Below, piece by piece: positions 31,529 to 40,253 of a DNA stretch of 64,000 nucleotides; the stretch's first letter is position 1; each line of letters begins with the position of its first letter. A model generated the notes under the pieces. That model had not been told where the DNA came from. It was given only the letters and a program-made list of their open reading frames with translations, and did no database searches. Source of the DNA: Gracilibacillus sp. YIM 98692 (lineage in GTDB: Bacteria; Bacillota; Bacilli; Bacillales; Amphibacillaceae); contig NZ_WIXM01000007.1 of assembly GCF_010993965.1 (NCBI RefSeq), positions 62,001-126,000 of the forward strand, written 5' to 3'. The position numbers and the translations under genes were made by a program.

Positions 31529-32058
31529 ACTGCTTCTGTATTTTGATAAGATCGAAACGTTTCTAACACTTGTTGATAATTTTCTTTCGTCTTTATTTTA
31601 ATGCCATCTTTTAGATTTTCATATAAATGACTTTCTAGTTCTTCTGTGTCGATATGATAAAATGATTGAATTACCGTCTCATTTATTGGCACACCCTCAA
31701 AAATTGTAAGTACACCATCTTTTATACCGAAATAACCGTAAGTTTTCATAAATGGAGAGATATCGTCCATTTCTTTTCGAAAACGAATATGTCCTTCCTT
31801 TTGCTCCATTACTTCCCAGCCCTCATATGTGGACCAAAAATCAGGCATAGACGAAATAGTTTCGGTCACCGTTTCTTTCTCTATTTTACCATCCATATAC
31901 GATTTTTCTAAGGTTACCTTCATTTCTAATGGTTCCTGTGCCATAACGGTCATATTTTCTTCTTCAGCTTGGTCGTCTGACTCGGTAACAGAAGTAAAGG
32001 TCATAATACCTACTAAACATAAAACTAAAACATGTAATAGTAACCACACTTTACCCAT
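31519..32058 (-). CDS. bofC: Forespore regulator BofC (SpoIVB-linked intercompartment signalling)
   Basis: A 179-residue secreted or membrane-tethered protein with an N-terminal hydrophobic segment (about residues 3-22). BofC is made in the forespore and restrains SpoIVB, so delaying SigK activation by SpoIVFB. The region EPLEMKVTLEKSYMDGKIEKETVTETI, WSTYEGWEVMEQ, and DISPFMKTYGYFGIKDGVLTIFEG match the BofC N- and C-domains. The ATG at 32058 has AAAGGAGGG 5 nt upstream. It lies near ruvA, as in B. subtilis, separated here by the MFS gene. The target spoIVFA/FB genes are at 46.3-47.9 kb in this window. Confidence 0.88.
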   Translation of the reverse strand: MGKVWLLLHVLVLCLVGIMTFTSVTESDDQAEEENMTVMAQEPLEMKVTLEKSYMDGKIEKETVTETISSMPDFWSTYEGWEVMEQKEGHIRFRKEMDDISPFMKTYGYFGIKDGVLTIFEGVPINETVIQSFYHIDTEELESHLYENLKDGIKIKTKENYQQVLETFRSYQNTEAVNS

Positions 32059-32123
32059 ATCGACCCTCCTTTGGTTGGCTATTATTAGAATGTCCAATTG
32101 TAGGAATTTTAACCAACAAAAAA

Positions 32124-32160
32124 AGCACTTTTTCGGTCATTTCACTACCAAAAAAGTACT
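32124..32160 (-). terminator. Terminator between yebC and bofC
   Basis: On the minus strand AGTACTTTTTTGGTAGT pairs imperfectly with ACCGAAAAAGTGCT, followed by TTTTTTT. It lies 37 bp past the yebC stop. Confidence 0.75.
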
Positions 32161-32196
32161 CCTCATATAATATAGCCTTATACGATTATCGTTTAC

Positions 32197-32946
32197 TTAT
32201 AATTGCGCCATAATGGATTCATCTGCTTCTAAATTATGATAGACTTCTTGAACGTCCTCCATATCCTCTAACATGTGAACGAGCTTGACCAACTTGTTAG
32301 CATCCGGTTCATCCACTTGTGATGGAGTCTGTGGAATCATGGTAATTTCAGCCGTATCGAAAACAAATCCACTTTCTTCAAGCTGGGTTTTCACAGATTG
32401 AAATTCTTCTGGATCCGTATAAATTTCATAGGCACCTTCCAATGTCTCCATTTCATCTGCTCCAGCTTCAATGGATTCAAGCATGACTGTATCCTCATCT
32501 GCATCTGTTTGATTCTGGTCAATGACTAAATAACCTCTACGGTCAAACATGAATGCTACACATCCATTTTCCCCTAAATTACCGCCATTTTTACTAAAGG
32601 CGTGACGTAATTCAGAAGCAGTACGGTTTTTATTATCGGTTAATACCTCTACCATTACTGCCGTACCACCTGGGCCATAGCCTTCATACGTTAATTCTTC
32701 GAAGTTAGCTCCATCTAAATCACCTGTTGCTTTCTTGATAGCACGATCAATATTATCATTTGGCATATTATCTGATTTGGCTTTTTCTACCGCTAAGCGA
32801 AGGCTTGGGTTCATCTCTGGATCACCGCCGCCTTGCTTTGCTGCAATATAAATATCTTTTGCATGCTTCATGAAAATTTTACCACGTTTTGCATCTTGTG
32901 CATTTTTTCTTCGCTGTATATTTTTCCACTTTGAATGTCCTGCCAT
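32197..32946 (-). CDS. YebC/TACO1-family translation or transcription factor (YrbC)
   Basis: A 249-residue protein starting [23 protein letters not shown], the family hallmark, with three domains and the [27 protein letters not shown] segment near residues 85-110. YebC proteins were annotated as transcription regulators; recent work on the family shows that members help ribosomes through difficult stretches such as proline runs. The ATG at 32946 with AGAGGTGA is preferred over a longer frame to 32979. The position between bofC and safA matches B. subtilis yrbC. Confidence 0.93.
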   Translation of the reverse strand: MAGHSKWKNIQRRKNAQDAKRGKIFMKHAKDIYIAAKQGGGDPEMNPSLRLAVEKAKSDNMPNDNIDRAIKKATGDLDGANFEELTYEGYGPGGTAVMVEVLTDNKNRTASELRHAFSKNGGNLGENGCVAFMFDRRGYLVIDQNQTDADEDTVMLESIEAGADEMETLEGAYEIYTDPEEFQSVKTQLEESGFVFDTAEITMIPQTPSQVDEPDANKLVKLVHMLEDMEDVQEVYHNLEADESIMAQL

Positions 32947-33063
32947 TTCTTTCACCTCTTCATCTATCTTACAATCCATTAGAATGAAATTTTTATTCTA
33001 TTCATTACTTTATCACAGAAAGAAGATATTGAAAATATATCGCTTTCGTAAATGGCAATAAAG

Positions 33064-33093
33064 AAAAAGCGATTCGATAAGAACCGCTTTTTT
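33064..33093 (-). terminator. Terminator after safA
   Basis: The minus-strand AAAAGCGGTTC/GAATCGCTTTT stem (11 bp with one G-U) has a 5-nt loop and is followed by a T-rich tail. It lies 4 bp past the safA stop. Confidence 0.8.
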
Positions 33094-33096
33094 CTG

Positions 33097-34251
33097 TTAG
33101 CCTTCTCTGTGTCCGCATCCACAATCTTTTTTAGGCTTTGCATATGGAGTATAAGGCTGTTGCTGTGGATACATTTGTTGTTGCTGCGGATGCATTTGTT
33201 GCTGTTGTTGCGGATACATTTGCTGCTGATAAGGAGAGTATGGTACTCCTTGCTGCCCCATCATTGGATGTTGATTCATCGGCTGGTATGGCATTTGCTG
33301 TGGTTGGTGGGACATTTGGTAAGGATTAACATACTGTGGCTGCATTTGCTGCGGATTCTGTTGTCCATAAGGAGTACCCATTTGCTGCATTCCTGGATAC
33401 ATAGGTTGAGAATGTGGTGTCGATGGTTGTGACATCCAATTTTGATCATCCATTTGCTTTTTGCTTTGTTTATCTTTAGGCATTGAAGACGGAGGCGTTT
33501 GAGATGGCCCCATAGCTTGCGGTTGATAAGATGGTCCCATGTGCCCGTAACCATAAGGAATCCCTTCTGTTGAATAACATGGTGCTTGCTGCATTGGCAT
33601 TTGACCATGCTGCGGTAATTGACTTGGACCATGCTGGTGAGGCATATACTGCGGACATGGTGTTGGCTGCTGTGGCATTTGTTGCGGCATCTGTTGCGGC
33701 ATCTGTTGCGGCATCTGTTGCGGCATCTGTTGTTGCGGTGCCATTTGTGTTGGCTGCTGTTGCGGCTTTTGTTGCTGTGGCATTTGTTGTGCACCTTCCA
33801 ACTTATCAAAATCATCCATAGGCATCATAGGTTGCAACTTATTTTCTTTATCTTGAAACGGTGGCCATTTTTTGTCTTTTTCGGAAAAATCCCACTTTTG
33901 ACCTGGCTTACCTTGTGGCTTTTTATCTAATGGCTGCTTCTTAAATTGAAATGGTAATGACGGCATTTCCTTTTTTAATGGCTCCCATTTTTTATCATCG
34001 TCTTCTGTAATTTGTGGTTGTACTGGAGTTTGATCACTTGGTTTCTGTTCTTTCTTATCTTTTTTATCTTTCTTATCACCACTCGGCTTCGGAGAATGGC
34101 CTGATGAAGGGATGGTAATTTTCATACCTGGCATTAACATATCTGGATCTGAAATCTGTCCGTTAGCCGCTATCAAATCTTGCAGATCTACATTATACTT
34201 TTGTGATATCGTCCACAGTGTTTCTCCTGACTGTACAATATGAATTTTCAA
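33097..34251 (-). CDS. safA: SafA-like spore coat morphogenetic protein with LysM domain
   Basis: A 384-residue protein with a LysM domain at residues 1-50 (MKIHIVQSGETLWTISQKYN...MLMPGMKITIPS), a Lys-rich linker, a long low-complexity region rich in Gln, Met and Pro (including QQMP repeats), and a cysteine-containing end KPKKDCGCGHREG. SafA builds the inner coat at the cortex-coat interface. The start TTG at 34251, with AGAAAGGAG 7 nt upstream, gives the same N-terminus as B. subtilis SafA; the frame extends to 34371 but has no site there. It lies between yebC and nadA as in B. subtilis. The tail is diverged, so length differs between strains. Confidence 0.88.
   Translation of the reverse strand: MKIHIVQSGETLWTISQKYNVDLQDLIAANGQISDPDMLMPGMKITIPSSGHSPKPSGDKKDKKDKKEQKPSDQTPVQPQITEDDDKKWEPLKKEMPSLPFQFKKQPLDKKPQGKPGQKWDFSEKDKKWPPFQDKENKLQPMMPMDDFDKLEGAQQMPQQQKPQQQPTQMAPQQQMPQQMPQQMPQQMPQQMPQQPTPCPQYMPHQHGPSQLPQHGQMPMQQAPCYSTEGIPYGYGHMGPSYQPQAMGPSQTPPSSMPKDKQSKKQMDDQNWMSQPSTPHSQPMYPGMQQMGTPYGQQNPQQMQPQYVNPYQMSHQPQQMPYQPMNQHPMMGQQGVPYSPYQQQMYPQQQQQMHPQQQQMYPQQQPYTPYAKPKKDCGCGHREG
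33681..33728. repeat. 12-bp tandem repeat in safA (four exact copies)
   Basis: GTTGCGGCATCT occurs four times without change, flanked by imperfect copies. On the coding strand it encodes repeating QQMP. Such tracts change copy number easily by slippage. Confidence 0.9.
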
Positions 34252-34404
34252 AGTACTTACTCCTTTCTTCCTATAAGTATCTTGTGATAACCAACATCGT
34301 TCAAGATCATCTTCCTTACCAACATATGCAACTTGCCTAAAATGTTGATTAAAAAAATAGGTGTTTGACATTTAATGTGATTCTTATACCTTTCTAAAGT
34401 AAAA

Positions 34405-34434
34405 AAGGTACCCTCTTCATTGAAAAGGTACCTT
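34405..34434 (-). terminator. Terminator after nadA
   Basis: AAGGTACC/GGTACCTT forms an 8-bp stem whose loop can pair further; on the minus strand it is followed by TTTTTTAC. It lies 15 bp past the nadA stop. Confidence 0.75.
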
Positions 34435-34448
34435 CTTTACTAATTACT

Positions 34449-35552
34449 TTATGAACGATTGAGCATTCGATCTAATGCTAACTTAGCTTCTTTAGCTACA
34501 TTTTGATCCACTTTAATTTGGTTATGAATTTCTCCTTCTCGAATTCCTTCAAGAGACCATAATAAATGGGGCAAATCAATGCGATTCATCGTTAAACATG
34601 GGCACATATAAGGATTTAAGGACACAATATGTTTATCATCATGTTGGTCTATGATCCGATTCACTAAATTCATCTCTGTCCCAATAGCCCATGCACTTCT
34701 GCTTGGCGCTTGATTAATGGTATCAATAATATATTTCGTAGATCCAGCATAATCGGACTGTTCCACCACTTCTCTTTTACATTCTGGGTGAACAATGATA
34801 TTCATTTCCGGGTATTGCTGTCGAATATAAGAAATATTGTTTTCGGTGAAATTTTCATGTACGGAACAATGTCCTTTCCATAAAATAACACGCAACTTAT
34901 CAAGGTCCCCCTCATATTCAAGTTTTCTATGAATAGGGTCCCAAACTGCCATTTGTTCTAATGGAATGCCTAGGTCCACCGCCGTATTCCTTCCTAAATG
35001 TTGATCAGGTAAAAACAGCAATCGCTGTTTTTGATCCAATGCCCATTTTACCATCTTTTTTGCATTAGATGATGTAACGGTGGCTCCTCCGTTTCTTCCT
35101 ACAAACGCCTTAATATCAGCAGTAGAATTAACATAAGTTAAAGGAAGAATCGTATCTCCTAACATATCGGTTAGTATCTCCCAAGCTTCTTCTGTCTGCT
35201 TTTTATCCGCCATGTCTGCCATGGAACAGCCTGCTCGCATGTCAGGTAATACTACTTGCTGATGTTCACTGCTTAATATATCAGCAGTTTCTGCCATAAA
35301 ATGAACCCCGCAAAAGACAATATAGGATGCATGTTGTTTGGCTGAAATTCGCGCTAGCTGGAGCGAATCACCACTTGTGTCCGCAAATTGAATCACTTCA
35401 TCCTTTTGATAATGGTGTCCTGGTATAAATAATTGTTCGCCTAACTCTTGTTTTATTTCTTGTATTCGAAGTTCCATTTCTCGATCTGTTAATTGCTTAT
35501 ACTTTTCAGGTAATGTCTGATGCTGTACACCTAGAAGTGCTTGAACATCCAT
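34449..35552 (-). CDS. nadA: Quinolinate synthase NadA
   Basis: A 367-residue long-form NadA that condenses iminoaspartate and dihydroxyacetone phosphate to quinolinate with a 4Fe-4S cluster. Candidate cluster cysteines sit in [13 protein letters not shown] (near 111), [10 protein letters not shown] (near 232) and [11 protein letters not shown] (near 320). The substrate motif [14 protein letters not shown] is near residue 44. The length matches the Bacillus form (368). It is downstream of nadB-nadC; repeat A3 fills the gap of 183 bp to nadC. Confidence 0.95.
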   Translation of the reverse strand: MDVQALLGVQHQTLPEKYKQLTDREMELRIQEIKQELGEQLFIPGHHYQKDEVIQFADTSGDSLQLARISAKQHASYIVFCGVHFMAETADILSSEHQQVVLPDMRAGCSMADMADKKQTEEAWEILTDMLGDTILPLTYVNSTADIKAFVGRNGGATVTSSNAKKMVKWALDQKQRLLFLPDQHLGRNTAVDLGIPLEQMAVWDPIHRKLEYEGDLDKLRVILWKGHCSVHENFTENNISYIRQQYPEMNIIVHPECKREVVEQSDYAGSTKYIIDTINQAPSRSAWAIGTEMNLVNRIIDQHDDKHIVSLNPYMCPCLTMNRIDLPHLLWSLEGIREGEIHNQIKVDQNVAKEAKLALDRMLNRS

Positions 35553-35595
35553 CTTATCCTCTCCCTATGATTTAATCTTGGTTATCATTTAATTT

Positions 35596-35747
35596 ATAAA
35601 GTGAAACTCAATCAGTTGGGGTTCTTTCTTCCCCCACCGGTTGTTAGTTGATCCAATAATGGTATTAGCGTCCGTTATCCCCCACTTAAACTGCTTTACT
35701 TGAATTTTTGAAGCAGGGGTTTTACGGACGGTTATTCACCGTGATAA
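35596..35747 (-). repeat. Dispersed repeat family A, copy A3 (supplies the nadC stop)
   Basis: A full-length copy on the minus strand: left signature CACGGTGAATAACCGTCCGT, then GTGGGGGATAACGGACGC, right signature CCCCAACTGATTGAGTTTC. The left signature includes the last codons TCA CGG TGA of nadC. Confidence 0.8.
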
Positions 35748-36569
35748 TCGAAAACTAATATCTAAAGATTTTGCCGAATGGGTTATAAATCCCAATGAAA
35801 TAAAGTCTACTCCTGTCTCTGCATATATTTTTATTTGGTCTAATCCGATGTTACCAGAGGCTTCCGTTTTAATAGAATCAGGAATCATTGAAAGGAGAGA
35901 TCTGATTTGATCTGGCTCCATATTATCAAGCATGATCACATCCACATCCGTTTTAATTGCCTCTTTCAGTTCTTCTTCTGTTTCCACCTCGACTTCAACC
36001 TTGACCATATGGCCGATCGATTTTCTAACTTGTTCCACCGCTTTCGTAATTGACCCAACTGCAGCAATATGATTTTCTTTTAACATGATCGCATCATATA
36101 AACCGTGACGATGATTAACACCACCTCCACAAGTAACCGCATATTTCTCAAGCATTCGTATGCCTGGAGTAGTTTTCCTTGTGTCACAAATTTTCACTTC
36201 TTGATTCTCTAACCTGCTAACGGCTAAATTTGTCACCGTCGCAATACCACTCATCCGTTGAACAAGATTTAACACAACGCGTTCTCCAGACAATAAAGCT
36301 TTTTTCGAGCCCGTGACTTTGGCTATGGTCTCCCCTTTTTTCACCCAATTTCCGTCCTTCTTCCACATCGTTATATCCACTTGCTGATCTAGTAAAGACA
36401 GGCCTTTTTCCAAAATCAACTGTCCAGAAAAGATCCCATCTTCTTTCGCTACAAAAATTCCCGTTGCTATTTCCGAATCAGGAAACAAGATATCATTGGT
36501 TTTATCTCCTTCCCCTAAATCTTCATGCATAAAATCTTTTAACTTTTGTTCCAATAACAATTCATTCAT
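35736..36569 (-). CDS. nadC: Nicotinate-nucleotide pyrophosphorylase (carboxylating)
   Basis: A 277-residue quinolinate phosphoribosyltransferase making nicotinate mononucleotide. Motifs include VVLNLVQRMSGIAT (about 98-111), CDTRKTTPGIRMLEKYAV (about 131-148), NHRHGLYDAIMLKENH (about 157-172) and the C-terminal barrel with VDVIMLDNM and EASGNIGLDQI. It lies 11 nt after nadB. Its final codons SR and the TGA stop fall within repeat A3, so the native C-terminus may have been replaced. Confidence 0.95.
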   Translation of the reverse strand: MNELLLEQKLKDFMHEDLGEGDKTNDILFPDSEIATGIFVAKEDGIFSGQLILEKGLSLLDQQVDITMWKKDGNWVKKGETIAKVTGSKKALLSGERVVLNLVQRMSGIATVTNLAVSRLENQEVKICDTRKTTPGIRMLEKYAVTCGGGVNHRHGLYDAIMLKENHIAAVGSITKAVEQVRKSIGHMVKVEVEVETEEELKEAIKTDVDVIMLDNMEPDQIRSLLSMIPDSIKTEASGNIGLDQIKIYAETGVDFISLGFITHSAKSLDISFRLSR

Positions 36570-36580
36570 AGCTTCTCTCC

Positions 36581-38146
36581 TTAATGGTTGATTAATAATC
36601 TCTTATTGGACAGTACTTCCGTCTTGAATCGTTCGATAGGTACTCTGTGCCATTTTGTATCACTTGTTGGGAAATCAGTTCGATAATGTGCTCCTCTGCT
36701 TTCTGTTCGCTTCAAAGCAGAAGTAGTGATTAACCATGCAGTTGTCAACATATGCAGCCATTCCATATCTTCTCGTGATCCGTTTCTACTTAGGTCAGAA
36801 GCTTGAAAATCTAAATCAAATGACTCTAACCAATTACACATCTTCAAGAGCCCTTCTTCATTTCGTTCTATGCCTGCATATCGCTTCATATATTTCTTCA
36901 ATAAATTTTTTTCAGGCAAATACATCTTTTTAGAATCACGTTTTTTTGGATATGCCACAGATGGAACGTGTCTGGCACTATGCGGATCACTTAGTATTCG
37001 CTTTGCAAGCCGATCAGCAAAAACTAATCCTTCTAAAAGAGAATTACTAGCTAATCGATTTGCTCCGTGAACCCCAGTACATGCTGCCTCTCCAATGGCA
37101 AATAATTGATGAATATTGGTTTCTCCATTTTCGTTTGTCTGAATCCCCCCCATAATAAAATGAGCACCAGGTGTAACGGGAATATAACCAGATCGCCAAT
37201 CTATGCTCGAATTTTCACAAATTGCAGTAATCGATGGAAAAGTTTTATTAAAATCAGTAATATTGCTGATATCTAAAAAGACGTGATTTCCATTCATCTC
37301 TTCATTCGTAATAGCTCTTGCAACCACATCACGTGGGGCTAAGTCTTGAAAAGGATGAACCTTCTCCATAATAGGACGCTTATATTGATTTACTAGTTTG
37401 GCTCCTTGCCCTCTTACTGCTTCTGAGATGAGAGCATTACCATCCATACTAGATGCAAGCATAGTAGGATGAAATTGGATAAACTCCATATCCCTGATCA
37501 CTGCTCCTGCTCGATAAGCGATCGAAAAGCCATCCCCTGTAACAGTTGGATCATTGGAGGACGTTTCATATAAAGCCCCACAACCTCCAGTTGCCAGTAC
37601 TACTTTATCAGCAATATGCAAATGAAATTGATCGTTTTTATCTATTGTGATCACACCATAACACGTGTCTTCTTTCACCAAACATTCGACTACCATTTGA
37701 TGTGAGATAACGTTAATTTTATCCAGAACTTTTTGCTGGTAATGCAACATCAAAAATTTACCGGTCTGATCACCGCCAGCATGAATAATCCTTTTATTCT
37801 GATGGGCACCTTCCATTCCAAGACAAAGCCTTCCTTTTTCATCTCGATCTGCTGGAAACCCTGATTGCAACAATTCTTGTACCCCTTCTATCCCTTCTTT
37901 CGTTAACATTTCTACCATATATGTGTCATTATAATCATTGCCAGCATGTATTGTATCTTGATAATGATATTGCCAATCGTCATCATCAGATATCGCAGCT
38001 GCAATACCACCTTGAGCACGCTTAGAATTCGTATCATGTATCGATTCTTTCGTGATAATGGTGACGTCTGCTTGTTGATATAATCTATCGGCTAGAGCAA
38101 ATGCTGCTAACCCTGCACCAATGATCAATACTTTTGGCTGTACCAA
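36581..38146 (-). CDS. nadB: L-aspartate oxidase NadB
   Basis: A 521-residue FAD enzyme oxidising L-aspartate to iminoaspartate, the first step of de novo NAD synthesis. The FAD-binding GAGLAAFALA is near residues 10-19, followed by NSKRAQGGIAAA, HAGGDQTGKFLM, FIQFHPT and the capping-domain segment GAHFIMGGIQTN; IGEAACTGVHGANRLASNSLLE binds FAD near the C-terminal third. TTG at 38146 gives the family N-terminus and has GGTGAT just upstream; a longer frame to 38209 would include the promoter region. It is first in nadB-nadC-nadA. Confidence 0.93.
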   Translation of the reverse strand: MVQPKVLIIGAGLAAFALADRLYQQADVTIITKESIHDTNSKRAQGGIAAAISDDDDWQYHYQDTIHAGNDYNDTYMVEMLTKEGIEGVQELLQSGFPADRDEKGRLCLGMEGAHQNKRIIHAGGDQTGKFLMLHYQQKVLDKINVISHQMVVECLVKEDTCYGVITIDKNDQFHLHIADKVVLATGGCGALYETSSNDPTVTGDGFSIAYRAGAVIRDMEFIQFHPTMLASSMDGNALISEAVRGQGAKLVNQYKRPIMEKVHPFQDLAPRDVVARAITNEEMNGNHVFLDISNITDFNKTFPSITAICENSSIDWRSGYIPVTPGAHFIMGGIQTNENGETNIHQLFAIGEAACTGVHGANRLASNSLLEGLVFADRLAKRILSDPHSARHVPSVAYPKKRDSKKMYLPEKNLLKKYMKRYAGIERNEEGLLKMCNWLESFDLDFQASDLSRNGSREDMEWLHMLTTAWLITTSALKRTESRGAHYRTDFPTSDTKWHRVPIERFKTEVLSNKRLLINH

Positions 38147-38158
38147 TTTATCACCACA

Positions 38159-38180
38159 CTTTACAGTTGTCTTTACAGAT
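38159..38180. promoter_or_regulatory. Candidate NiaR operator in the nadB-nifS control region
   Basis: TTTACAG occurs twice in direct orientation with a 12-bp period (38161-38167 and 38173-38179), about one helical turn. It overlaps the -35 box of nifS and lies just downstream of the nadB -10 box. NiaR (encoded at 39381) is known to repress this divergent pair in B. subtilis; the exact NiaR consensus was not checked. Confidence 0.5.
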
Positions 38181-38196
38181 ATATTTACATATAATG
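38168..38196 (+). promoter_or_regulatory. SigA promoter of nifS-niaR
   Basis: TTGTCT (38168-38173), a 17-nt spacer and a perfect TATAAT (38191-38196) lie 44 nt upstream of the nifS ATG. Confidence 0.75.
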
Positions 38197-38210
38197 AACC
38201 ATATGGCAAG
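38182..38210 (-). promoter_or_regulatory. Candidate SigA promoter of nadB-nadC-nadA
   Basis: On the minus strand TTGCCA (38205-38210) is 17 nt from AAATAT (38182-38187). The -10 is imperfect. It overlaps the divergent nifS promoter, so one repressor site could close both. Confidence 0.5.
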
Positions 38211-38239
38211 TATTTTTTTTAGAAAGGACAGGGGATAAT

Positions 38240-39388
38240 ATGTTGTATTTTGATTATGCCGCCACTACACCAATGTCTACAAATGCATTAAATATATATA
38301 CGGAAGTAGCTGCCAACTATTTTGGAAATCCAAGCAGCTTACATGATATTGGAGGAGAAGCAAAACAGGTATTAGAGCAGTCAAGAAAAAAAATAGCAGA
38401 ATGTTTACAAACAGATGCTTCTTGCATCACTTTTACCAGCGGCGGGACAGAAAGTAATCTATTGGCAATCGATACCTTACTTCGTGCTTCTAAGCCAATG
38501 CCTAAAAAACACCTTATTACGACAGAAATGGAGCATAGCTCGATCTATCACTATATGAAATCACTTAACCAAAAGGAAGATATAGAAGTAACCTTTCTTA
38601 GAGGAAATGGAGAAGGGGTCATAGACATCAACACACTTAAAAAAGCTATAAAACCAAATACGTGTATCGTGTCGATTCAACACGTCAATGGGGAAACTGG
38701 TATTATGCAGCCGGTTGCAGAAATCGGCCAACTCTTACAAGAGAAAAACATATATTTTCATAGCGATGCTGTTCAATCTTTTGGTAAAATAAACATGAAG
38801 CTGGATCAGCTGCCAGTTGATTGTATGACCTTTTCGAGTCATAAAATTTATGGCCCTAAAGGGGTAGGGGCATTGTATATAAATTCCCATGTACCAACAA
38901 CCCCTCATCCGGTTACAACAAATCATGAGTCTGGGATGAGACCAGGTACAGTGAATGTACCGGGAATTGCTGCCTTTGCAGCTGCTGTGACAGAAGTAAT
39001 AGAAAAGTTATCGTCTAACTATTCACATCTTACGAATATCAAGAACCTATTTATTAGAAGATTAGCGGAAGAAAATATACCACTTGAACCGCTTGAATTT
39101 AATCATCAATGTCCTAGTATTGTCGGCTGTACGAACAATTATATACAAGGGGATTATGTGATGCTTGAATACAATCGATTTGGGGTCGGGATATCGACAG
39201 GCAGTGCCTGTACACTTGGTCATCATGAAATACCAAGATCTATTTCCGTTTTACGCCCAAATGATGGGAAACGATTCGTTAGATTTTCTTTTAGTCATTT
39301 AACAACAGAAGAAGACATCCATCAATTAATCGATATCTCTAAGCAAATTTTTCAAAGAATAAAGGAGGGGCAAGCCATTCATGGGTAA
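38240..39388 (+). CDS. nifS: Cysteine desulfurase, NifS type (NAD biosynthesis)
   Basis: A 382-residue PLP enzyme with PLP lysine K202 (SSHKIYGPKGVG) and persulfide cysteine C324 (STGSACTLG). It is diverged from the IscS-like enzyme at 2799. In B. subtilis NifS, next to nadBCA, matures the Fe-S cluster of NadA. Here it is divergent from nadB and overlaps niaR by 8 nt, so repressor and desulfurase are co-translated. GAAAGGA and GGGG precede the ATG. Confidence 0.93.
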   Translation: MLYFDYAATTPMSTNALNIYTEVAANYFGNPSSLHDIGGEAKQVLEQSRKKIAECLQTDASCITFTSGGTESNLLAIDTLLRASKPMPKKHLITTEMEHSSIYHYMKSLNQKEDIEVTFLRGNGEGVIDINTLKKAIKPNTCIVSIQHVNGETGIMQPVAEIGQLLQEKNIYFHSDAVQSFGKINMKLDQLPVDCMTFSSHKIYGPKGVGALYINSHVPTTPHPVTTNHESGMRPGTVNVPGIAAFAAAVTEVIEKLSSNYSHLTNIKNLFIRRLAEENIPLEPLEFNHQCPSIVGCTNNYIQGDYVMLEYNRFGVGISTGSACTLGHHEIPRSISVLRPNDGKRFVRFSFSHLTTEEDIHQLIDISKQIFQRIKEGQAIHG

Positions 39389-39911
39389 AAAGCTTTCAGG
39401 AAGCGATCGAAGAAAAGCGATTGTAAAGTGGTTAACACAGAGCGATGAACCAATGACAGGGACGAATATTGCGCAAAAGGCGAATGTGAGCAGACAAGTC
39501 ATCGTCCAAGATATCTCTCTATTAAAAGCACAGAACCACCCTATTATCGCTACAAGTAATGGCTATTTATATATACAGCAAAAACAAGAGAAAAAACCTT
39601 TTTATAAGGTGATTGCTTGTCAACATAAAGCAGAAGAAACAAGAGAAGAATTATACTTGATAGTGGACCATGGTGTCACTGTGAAAAATGTAAGTATTGA
39701 GCACCCCATTTATGGTGATTTAGAAGCATCGGTAATGGTGAGTAATCGAGCAGAAGTAGATCAATTTGTACAAAAAATTGAGGATAAAAAAGCTCCTTAT
39801 TTGCTAGAGCTTACGGACGGTATTCATAATCATACTATTATAGCAGATGAAGAATGGAAACTAGAACAAGCAGAGCAAGCATTACATGACAGGGGATTTA
39901 TTGTGCAATAA
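39381..39911 (+). CDS. niaR: NAD biosynthesis repressor NiaR (YrxA)
   Basis: A 176-residue protein with an N-terminal winged helix (about residues 8-60, SDRRKAIVKWL...NVSRQVIVQDISLLKAQ) and the C-terminal 3H domain, named for three conserved histidines (here H in VDHGVTVKNV, EHPIYGDL and GIHNHTII), which binds nicotinate with a metal. NiaR represses nadBCA and nifS when nicotinic acid is plentiful. It is the last gene of the nifS operon; repeat B3 begins 20 nt downstream. Confidence 0.93.
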   Translation: MGKKLSGSDRRKAIVKWLTQSDEPMTGTNIAQKANVSRQVIVQDISLLKAQNHPIIATSNGYLYIQQKQEKKPFYKVIACQHKAEETREELYLIVDHGVTVKNVSIEHPIYGDLEASVMVSNRAEVDQFVQKIEDKKAPYLLELTDGIHNHTIIADEEWKLEQAEQALHDRGFIVQ

Positions 39912-39930
39912 TATTTACCTCTCTTTTTGT

Positions 39931-39989
39931 AAAGAAAACTCGTCGGTTGACGAGCCTTTGGCGAAGTTAGAGACGTAGTTGCCCTTTCA
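39931..39989 (+). repeat. Dispersed repeat family B, copy B3 (truncated by family C)
   Basis: AAAGAAAACTCGTCGGTTGA, CGAGCCTTTGGCGAAG and GAGACGTAGTTGCCCTT are intact, but the rest of the element, present in B1 and B2, is cut off exactly where repeat C2 begins. Confidence 0.75.
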
Positions 39990-40122
39990 TTAGCGGAGGA
40001 AATATACGCAGACTCCTGCGGGAACAGCGACAGTGTGAAGACCCCGCAGTGAGTGCTTTTTGCTCACGAGGAGGCTGAACCGTCGCCCCGCGGAAAGCGA
40101 AGTATATTTCCGGAGCGGTATT
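39990..40122 (+). repeat. Palindromic repeat family C, copy C2
   Basis: Outer arms TAGCGGAGGAAATATACGC and GCGAAGTATATTTCCGGAGC are near inverse repeats; inside are ACTCCTGCGGGAACAGCGAC, GACCCCGCAG, GAGGAGGCTGAACCGTCGCC and CGCGGAAAGCG. It is richer in GC than its surroundings. Elements of this kind occur between genes in many Bacillaceae (recollection, not searched). With B3 it accounts for most of the 324-bp gap; the remainder holds nothing apart from the pheA terminator. Confidence 0.8.
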
Positions 40123-40221
40123 CTGAGCACCCTTCTTAAAGGACAAAAGCAAAACATTTCAAAGTTATGTTGCAGTTTATGCCTTTTGTGCATTATTTTT
40201 ATGCTTTCTGTTATTAAAAAA

Positions 40222-40253
40222 GTAACGCTTGCGGATTAAACCGCAAGCGTTAC
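40222..40253 (-). terminator. Terminator overlapping the pheA stop codon
   Basis: A perfect 13-bp stem GTAACGCTTGCGG/CCGCAAGCGTTAC with a 6-nt loop, followed on the minus strand by TTTTTT. The right arm (plus-strand coordinates) encodes the last PheA residues VTLAV and the loop contains the stop codon. Confidence 0.9.

Noticed and set aside
33276-33930. Several long frames on both strands across safA, rich in His, Leu or Val
   Set aside because: They are shadow frames of the biased Q/M/P-rich safA repeats; safA itself has the LysM domain, SD and conserved start.
39967-40193. Two overlapping minus-strand frames between niaR and pheA, and a similar one at 48332-48562
   Set aside because: Both lie on repeat C copies and read the palindrome; the shared peptide SEIYFAFRG-like segment arises from the repeat, not from a protein family.
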